The notes under the pieces were generated by a model. The model saw only the letters and a program-made list of their open reading frames with translations. It was not told the DNA's origin and searched no databases. A stretch of 8,997 nucleotides of DNA, taken from positions 1-8,997 of the forward strand of contig CALBRY010000489.1 of NCBI GenBank assembly GCA_937927665.1. Direction: 5' to 3'. The position numbers and the translations under genes were made by a program. The stretch comes from an uncultured Chloroflexota bacterium (lineage in GTDB: Bacteria; Chloroflexota; Anaerolineae; Aggregatilineales; Phototrophicaceae). This document shows positions 5,035-8,997 of this stretch, piece after piece (positions within the stretch are counted from its first letter, which is position 1; every line of letters starts with the position of its first letter).

Positions 5035-6858
5035 ATGCCGCGCCATCCGTTTGTGCAGTACGCCGCTACGCGCCTTTACACCGGTGCGATTGATTATTCA
5101 CCCGATGGCAACTTGATCGCGCATGTGACGAATACGACCGGGCAGTTTAACCTGTGGACGATCCCATCCGGCGGGGGGATTCCGCGCCAGCTTACCGCGC
5201 TGATGGACAGCACCGTGCGCCAGTTCAATTGGTCGCCGGATGGCTCGTACTTGATCTATCAAGCGGACGAAAACGGCGACGAATTCCATCAACTTTATCG
5301 CCTTCCGGCGCTCGGCGGATGGGGTGAAAAATTCACCACCAACCCGACCGCGCAGCATTCGATCAACGGGTACGGGTTTAGCCATGATGGGCGCTATTTC
5401 GCTTATTCTGCCAATGATGTGATCCCCGAAAATCAAGATGCGGTGATCATGGACATGGAAACAGGAGAACTTCAGCGTCCGTTCCCGACAGGCGACGGGT
5501 TATATATCCCTATCGTGTGGTCAAAAGACGGGCGCTATCTGGCGGCGATCGCCGCTACCAGCAACATGAACAGCAATTCTTTCCTGTACGATCGCCAAAC
5601 AGGTGAGGTCAAAAATGTCACGCCGCACGAAGGGGCGAGCAACTTCTATCCGGTTGCTTTCGCACCCGATTCGAGCGGGTTTTATCTGGCGACCGACCAC
5701 GAGCGCGAGTTTACAGGGCTGGCGTTCTACAGCATCGCCGATGGCACATGGACGTATGTCGAAACGCCGGATGCTGACATTGAAAACTACGCGCTTTCCA
5801 AAGATGGCACCCGCATGATCTGGTGCGTCAACGAAGGCGGCAGATCGCGCTTGTACGGGCGCGATCTCGTCAGCGGCGCGGCGCTCACCCTGCCCGATCT
5901 GCCGCTCGGCGTGATTGGCGGGATGGCGCTTTCGCCGGATGGGGAGCGGTTGGCGCTCACACTGGGGCGCCCGACCGAAGCCTCTAACCTGTATGAGTTC
6001 TTCCTTGAAACGGGCAAATTGATTCCGCTTGGACAGAGTATGATCGGCGGAATCGATCCGGCGGAAATGCTCGATCCGGAGTTGATCGCTTACCCGACAT
6101 TTGACGGGCGGCAGATTCCCGCGTGGTTGTATCGCCCGAAAGGGGAGGGCAAATTCCCGGTCATCCTGTCGATTCACGGTGGACCTGATGCACAGGAGCG
6201 CCCCGGTTACGCCTATAACGGACTGTATCAGTATTTGATCAGCCGGGGATTCGGGGTGCTTGCGCCGAATATTCGCGGATCAACGGGTTACGGCAAATCG
6301 TATCAAAAGCTGATCTACCGCGATTGGGGCGGCGCGGAACTGCGCGACATCGAACATGCCGCGCTGTATCTCCGTTCGCTTGATTGGGTGGATGCCAGCC
6401 GGATCGCGGTATTCGGCGGCAGTTTCGGCGGATTTGCCACCTTAAGCGCGGTCACACGGCTTCCGGATTATTGGGCGCTCGGCGTCGATATTGTGGGACC
6501 CTCAAACCTGATCACGTTCGTGAACAGCGTACCTCCGCACTGGCGGATGATGCTCGAAGTGTGGGTAGGGGACGGCGAAAAAGACCGCGATATGTTGATC
6601 GAGCGGTCACCGATCACATATGTGCATCAGGTAAAAGTGCCGATGCTGGTGATTCAGGGTGCGAAAGACCCGCGCGTCGTCAAGGCGGAGAGCGATCAAA
6701 TGGTCGAGAAGATTCGCGCACACGGCGGCGATGTGCGGTACTATGTAGATGAAAATGAAGGACATGGCACAACGCGGCGCGAAAATTCGATCCGCTGGAT
6801 GAAGATGGTCGCGGACTATCTGGAAGAATATCTGCTTGATGAACCGTCGCCCGTCTAA
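5035..6858 (+). CDS. S9 family peptidase (prolyl oligopeptidase / acylaminoacyl-peptidase type)
   Basis: This 607-residue serine peptidase has the two-domain S9 layout. Residues about 15-340 form a beta-propeller with WD40/TolB-like repeats (for example DYSPDGNLIAH, NWSPDGSYLIY, GFSHDGRYFAY, ALSPDGERLAL). Residues about 350-600 form an alpha/beta hydrolase domain. The triad is visible: S463 in GGSFGG, D545 in GAKDPRV and H577 in NEGHG; HGGP (381-384) is the oxyanion-hole loop, and NIRGSTGYG (412-420) is a conserved S9 block. The family cleaves short peptides, with the propeller limiting access to the active site. There is no signal peptide, so it is probably cytoplasmic and finishes breakdown of imported or turned-over peptides. 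The ATG at 5035 has AGGA 6 bases upstream. The exact specificity (prolyl, acylaminoacyl or dipeptidyl) is not readable. Confidence 0.92.
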   Translation: MPRHPFVQYAATRLYTGAIDYSPDGNLIAHVTNTTGQFNLWTIPSGGGIPRQLTALMDSTVRQFNWSPDGSYLIYQADENGDEFHQLYRLPALGGWGEKFTTNPTAQHSINGYGFSHDGRYFAYSANDVIPENQDAVIMDMETGELQRPFPTGDGLYIPIVWSKDGRYLAAIAATSNMNSNSFLYDRQTGEVKNVTPHEGASNFYPVAFAPDSSGFYLATDHEREFTGLAFYSIADGTWTYVETPDADIENYALSKDGTRMIWCVNEGGRSRLYGRDLVSGAALTLPDLPLGVIGGMALSPDGERLALTLGRPTEASNLYEFFLETGKLIPLGQSMIGGIDPAEMLDPELIAYPTFDGRQIPAWLYRPKGEGKFPVILSIHGGPDAQERPGYAYNGLYQYLISRGFGVLAPNIRGSTGYGKSYQKLIYRDWGGAELRDIEHAALYLRSLDWVDASRIAVFGGSFGGFATLSAVTRLPDYWALGVDIVGPSNLITFVNSVPPHWRMMLEVWVGDGEKDRDMLIERSPITYVHQVKVPMLVIQGAKDPRVVKAESDQMVEKIRAHGGDVRYYVDENEGHGTTRRENSIRWMKMVADYLEEYLLDEPSPV

Positions 6859-6869
6859 CCTGACTCAGT

Positions 6870-6900
6870 TTGCAACATTTTCGTCCGCCGCTCGTATTAG
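6870..6900 (+). promoter_or_regulatory. Weak candidate promoter before the charged helical protein
   Basis: TTGCAA (6870-6875) and TATTAG (6895-6900) each match sigma-70 hexamers at 4 of 6 positions, with a long 19-base spacer. A second AT-rich box, TATAGA (6905-6910), lies just after. The 81-base gap after the peptidase stop is enough for a separate promoter, but readthrough from the peptidase is equally possible because no terminator is seen between the genes. Confidence 0.25.
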
Positions 6901-6939
6901 ATGGTATAGAGTGAAGCAGACCGACAAAGGAACTCAGTC

Positions 6940-7314
6940 ATGACCAAGAAACAGGTAATCGAAACCGAAATCGCAGAAGCAAAAGAAGACATCGAAGCGA
7001 AGTTTGAAGAAGTCGCCCCTCAGGTGAAATCGCTGCTCGAAGAATTCGTCGATCATCAGAAGCGCGCCCTTGAAGAGACGGGCAAGGCGATCGAAGCGCT
7101 CCTCCCGGATGGCTTCAAAGAACACGGGAAAGCGGCGAGCAAGGAATTTACGAAGGGCTTCAAGGTGCTGGTGGATGCGGCACAGGCTGAACTCGAAAAG
7201 GCGAGCCGCGAACTCGATAAGCAGTTCCGCGCACGTCAGCCGCAGTCAGCGCCCCCTGAAGCAGAACGCCCGTCCACCACTGGCGCAAGCAAGGTCAAGG
7301 TGCAGGTCGATTAG
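6940..7314 (+). CDS. Charged helical (coiled-coil-like) hypothetical protein
   Basis: This 124-residue protein is almost all predicted helix for residues 1-98, rich in Glu, Lys and Ala. It has two amphipathic stretches, about 5-52 and 60-98, broken by LLPDGF (54-59). The tail from residue 99 is Pro/Ser/Thr-rich and likely disordered, ending in a short KVKVQVD strand. It has no signal peptide, membrane segment, cysteine or catalytic motif. The pattern recalls phasin-like, apolipoprotein-like or late-embryogenesis-type stress proteins, but I cannot place it in a family. The ATG at 6940 has AAGGA (6927-6931) 8 bases upstream. A strong terminator follows, so it ends its transcript. The gene is well supported; its role is unknown. 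Confidence 0.82.
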   Translation: MTKKQVIETEIAEAKEDIEAKFEEVAPQVKSLLEEFVDHQKRALEETGKAIEALLPDGFKEHGKAASKEFTKGFKVLVDAAQAELEKASRELDKQFRARQPQSAPPEAERPSTTGASKVKVQVD

Positions 7315-7342
7315 GTTTCACAGCAGTTTGGCGGTAAAGTTT

Positions 7343-7385
7343 CGGGCGTCCCGCGGCGGTTTTAGGCGGGACGCCCGTTTTGTTT
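7343..7385 (+). terminator. Strong Rho-independent terminator
   Basis: CGGGCGTCCCGC (7343-7354) and GCGGGACGCCCG (7366-7377) form a perfect 12-bp GC-rich stem with an 11-base loop. TTTTGTTT (7378-7385) follows directly. It lies 28 bases after the stop of the charged helical protein and isolates the GH18 gene from upstream transcription. Confidence 0.95.
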
Positions 7386-7412
7386 ACGTCTATTCGTTAG
7401 GAAAGGCATGTT

Positions 7413-8390
7413 ATGCCAAAACGCATGGTGAGTCTGCTTGCGCTTCTGATCATCCTCCCCTTCGCTCCGCCTTCTCAAACGGAAAACCCCGCGCCAGTGT
7501 GGACAGAATTTCAATATGCGCCTTATATCTCTCCTTCGTATAACCTCGCACTGCTGAATCGCACGATTGGCGTGCGCTATTTTACGCTGGCGTTTGTGAT
7601 CAGCGGCGGGGAATGCGATGGCTTATGGCATGGGAGCGCGCAGCTTGACCAGTATTTTCTGGTGCAAGACCTTCAGAATTTGCGGGAGCAGGGCGGCGAT
7701 GTGATCGTCTCGTTTGGCGGGGCGGCAGGCGATGAACTCGGTCAGGTGTGCGAAGATGTCGAAAGCCTGACGGATGCGTATCAGCGCGTGGTTGATGCGC
7801 TCGATGTGACGCGGCTCGATTTTGACATTGAAGGCGACGAAGCACGCCACCCGGAATCACTGGAGCGGCGTTCACAGGCGATCGCGGCACTGCAAGCGGC
7901 GAACCCTGATCTGCATGTTTCGTATACCCTTGCGGTTTTGCCAAGCGGTTTGCTCCCGGATGGGCTGCGGATTCTTGAATCCGCTATCGAACACGGCGCG
8001 CGTATCGATCTGGTTAACTTGATGACGATGGACTACGGACCGGATTTCGCGCCGGATGAGATGGGCGAACATGCGATCAATGCTGCCGAAAACACGCATG
8101 ATCAGCTTGCGGAATTGTTCCCGGAAAAATCCGACGCGGAATTGTGGGCGATGATCGGCTTAACCCCGATGATCGGCTTGAACGATGTCATCCCGGAAGA
8201 ATTTACGCTCGAAGATGCGGCGATGGTAACGGAGTTCGCGATTGAGCGCGGGATCGGGCGGCTGGCGATGTGGTCAGTTGATCGGGATCGGGAATGTGTG
8301 AGCGGTGCGCGGGTTGTTGTGTGGAATTGCAGCGGCATCTCGCAAGATGAGTATGCCTTTTCGCAGATTTTTAATGCACTGACGCGGTAA
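7413..8390 (+). CDS. Secreted glycoside hydrolase family 18 (chitinase-like) protein
   Basis: GH18 enzymes hydrolyse beta-1,4-linked N-acetylglucosamine polymers such as chitin by substrate-assisted catalysis. The protein has 325 residues. Basic PKR is followed by a hydrophobic segment at about 6-18, giving a probable signal peptide; no lipobox cysteine is present. The barrel motifs are visible: IVSFGGAAG (98-106, SxGG), the catalytic DxDxE in TRLDFDIEG (D136, D138, acid E140), NLMTMDYGP (202-210) and AMWSVDRD (285-292, the family Trp in the -1 site). The phrasing (VSYTLAVLPSGL, ITPMIGLNDV-like block, CSGIS..YAFS) resembles the single-domain part of actinobacterial GH18 chitinases. No carbohydrate-binding module is present. 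The ATG at 7413 has AGGAAAGG (7399-7406) 6 bases upstream. It is monocistronic, bounded by terminators. Confidence 0.9.
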   Translation: MPKRMVSLLALLIILPFAPPSQTENPAPVWTEFQYAPYISPSYNLALLNRTIGVRYFTLAFVISGGECDGLWHGSAQLDQYFLVQDLQNLREQGGDVIVSFGGAAGDELGQVCEDVESLTDAYQRVVDALDVTRLDFDIEGDEARHPESLERRSQAIAALQAANPDLHVSYTLAVLPSGLLPDGLRILESAIEHGARIDLVNLMTMDYGPDFAPDEMGEHAINAAENTHDQLAELFPEKSDAELWAMIGLTPMIGLNDVIPEEFTLEDAAMVTEFAIERGIGRLAMWSVDRDRECVSGARVVVWNCSGISQDEYAFSQIFNALTR

Positions 8391-8423
8391 AAGCAAGAAC
8401 AAGCACATTCTGAACCGCAGAGA

Positions 8424-8457
8424 GCGCAGAGAAAGTATCATGTTCTCTGCGCCTTTT
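8424..8457 (+). terminator. Terminator-like hairpin after the GH18 gene
   Basis: GCGCAGAGAA (8424-8433) and TTCTCTGCGC (8443-8452) form a perfect 10-bp stem with a 9-base loop, followed by CTTTT. It lies 33 bases after the GH18 stop and 10 bases beyond the stop of the convergent minus-strand gene, so it may serve both, although the minus side lacks a clear T run. Confidence 0.75.
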
Positions 8458-8467
8458 ACGATTGAGG

Positions 8468-8997
8468 CTAGATTTCGCCGGAGAAAATCATCCGCAGATA
8501 AGCGATACCCGCCAGCACAAACCCCGCCGCGCCGATCACGGTTTCGCCGCTGGTGAAAAAGATCGCTGACGTGATCAAGATGCTGCCGAATACGACGGCT
8601 TTCCCGGTCTTTTTCTGCTGCGATTCGATACGTTGAAGCTGACGCTGATATGATGCGGTCGGCTCGACACGCATCTTGAGCGATCCGCTTTCCAAGCGTT
8701 CGAGAATGCTGTTTGCTTTCCCGTTCGGGTTAATTGCCCGCTCGATCACTGTTTGACCGAGACTGAGCAGCGCGGCGGGCGCATTTCCGCTCAGCAGATT
8801 GCTCAACACCGGGCTGCCGAACAGAGTCGGCGTGGCGGCGGCTGTCTGCGTGATCAGCTTTTGCGTGAACGGCTGCATCTCGCTCCACGGGTTGAAGTTT
8901 GGATCAAGGCTGGTCGCAAGCCCGCTCAAAATGCTGACGGTGCGCCCCAGATAGATAAAATCCTGCGGCACCTGAAACGGCATATTGAAGAGCAGAT
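8468..8997 (-). CDS. ABC1/UbiB (AarF/ADCK) family protein, C-terminal part only
   Basis: The frame is open through the right edge, so only about 176 C-terminal residues are seen; codons for LLFN precede the first Met at 8983, which is therefore not the start. The visible opening, LPFQ-like MPFQVPQDFIYLGRTVSIL then SGLATSLDPNFNPW, is the typical end of the ABC1 atypical-kinase domain (UbiB/COQ8 family, tied to quinone and lipid metabolism). A linker rich in polar residues follows (about 85-127 after that Met). Two membrane helices close the protein (about 128-145 and 148-166), as in many bacterial UbiB-type proteins. The kinase motifs lie outside the window. The ABC1 assignment rests on one block plus the tail topology. 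Confidence 0.75.
   Translation of the reverse strand, partial: LLFNMPFQVPQDFIYLGRTVSILSGLATSLDPNFNPWSEMQPFTQKLITQTAAATPTLFGSPVLSNLLSGNAPAALLSLGQTVIERAINPNGKANSILERLESGSLKMRVEPTASYQRQLQRIESQQKKTGKAVVFGSILITSAIFFTSGETVIGAAGFVLAGIAYLRMIFSGEI

Noticed and set aside
5521..6177. Long open frame on the minus strand inside the S9 peptidase gene
   Set aside because: It lies antisense to a clearly conserved coding region, its translation resembles no family, and it arises from the codon bias of the real gene.
6862..6938. Direct repeat of ACTCAGT around the 6859-6939 spacer
   Set aside because: Only 7 bases, no matching structure around it; consistent with chance.
1..8997. Mobile element, CRISPR array, toxin-antitoxin or defence island
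   Set aside because: No transposase or integrase, no regular direct repeats with spacers, no terminal inverted repeats with target duplications, and all gene products but two are ordinary metabolic or envelope families.

Overview
The window looks like ordinary chromosomal sequence from a bacterium with moderately high GC. The gene mix fits best with a member of the Chloroflexota (Anaerolineae-like): a BioY biotin transporter, a secreted beta-lactamase-fold serine hydrolase, a GlsB/YeaQ-type membrane protein, FabI, a D-2-hydroxyacid dehydrogenase, an S9 peptidase, a secreted GH18 protein and an ABC1/UbiB kinase-like protein. The phylum is an inference from protein flavour and gene mix; there is no rRNA or other phylogenetic marker here. 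I see no tRNA, rRNA, CRISPR array, transposase, phage gene or defence gene.

Layout, left to right. Bases 45-882 hold a two-gene plus-strand unit: a small unrecognised protein, then bioY starting 4 bases after it and closed by a good terminator (905-929). Bases 1002-2378 encode an exported serine hydrolase. Two minus-strand genes follow: a three-segment membrane protein of the GlsB/YeaQ family (2795-2439) and fabI (3754-2948). The membrane-protein gene lies between two related palindromic elements (2380-2420 and 2905-2937) and may be preceded by a 14-codon leader ORF (2844-2800).

fabI is divergent from a plus-strand D-2-hydroxyacid dehydrogenase (3911-4930); the 156-base gap between them holds a 10-bp perfect inverted repeat overlapping a possible promoter. 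The plus strand continues with an S9 prolyl-oligopeptidase-type peptidase (5035-6858), a highly charged helical protein of unknown role (6940-7314) with a textbook terminator, and a secreted GH18 protein (7413-8390). The 3' end of an ABC1/UbiB-type gene enters from the right edge on the minus strand and converges on the GH18 gene.

The genes mostly look like independent units with their own ribosome sites and spacers, not one pathway. BioY (biotin, cofactor of acetyl-CoA carboxylase) and FabI (last step of fatty-acid elongation) both bear on lipid synthesis, but nothing shows co-regulation. The exported hydrolase, S9 peptidase and GH18 protein suit an organism that scavenges polymers and peptides. 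I found no convincing new multi-gene system. The most interesting signals are non-coding: the paired palindromic elements, the operator-like inverted repeats at 3828-3865 and 4956-4970, and the possible leader ORF.
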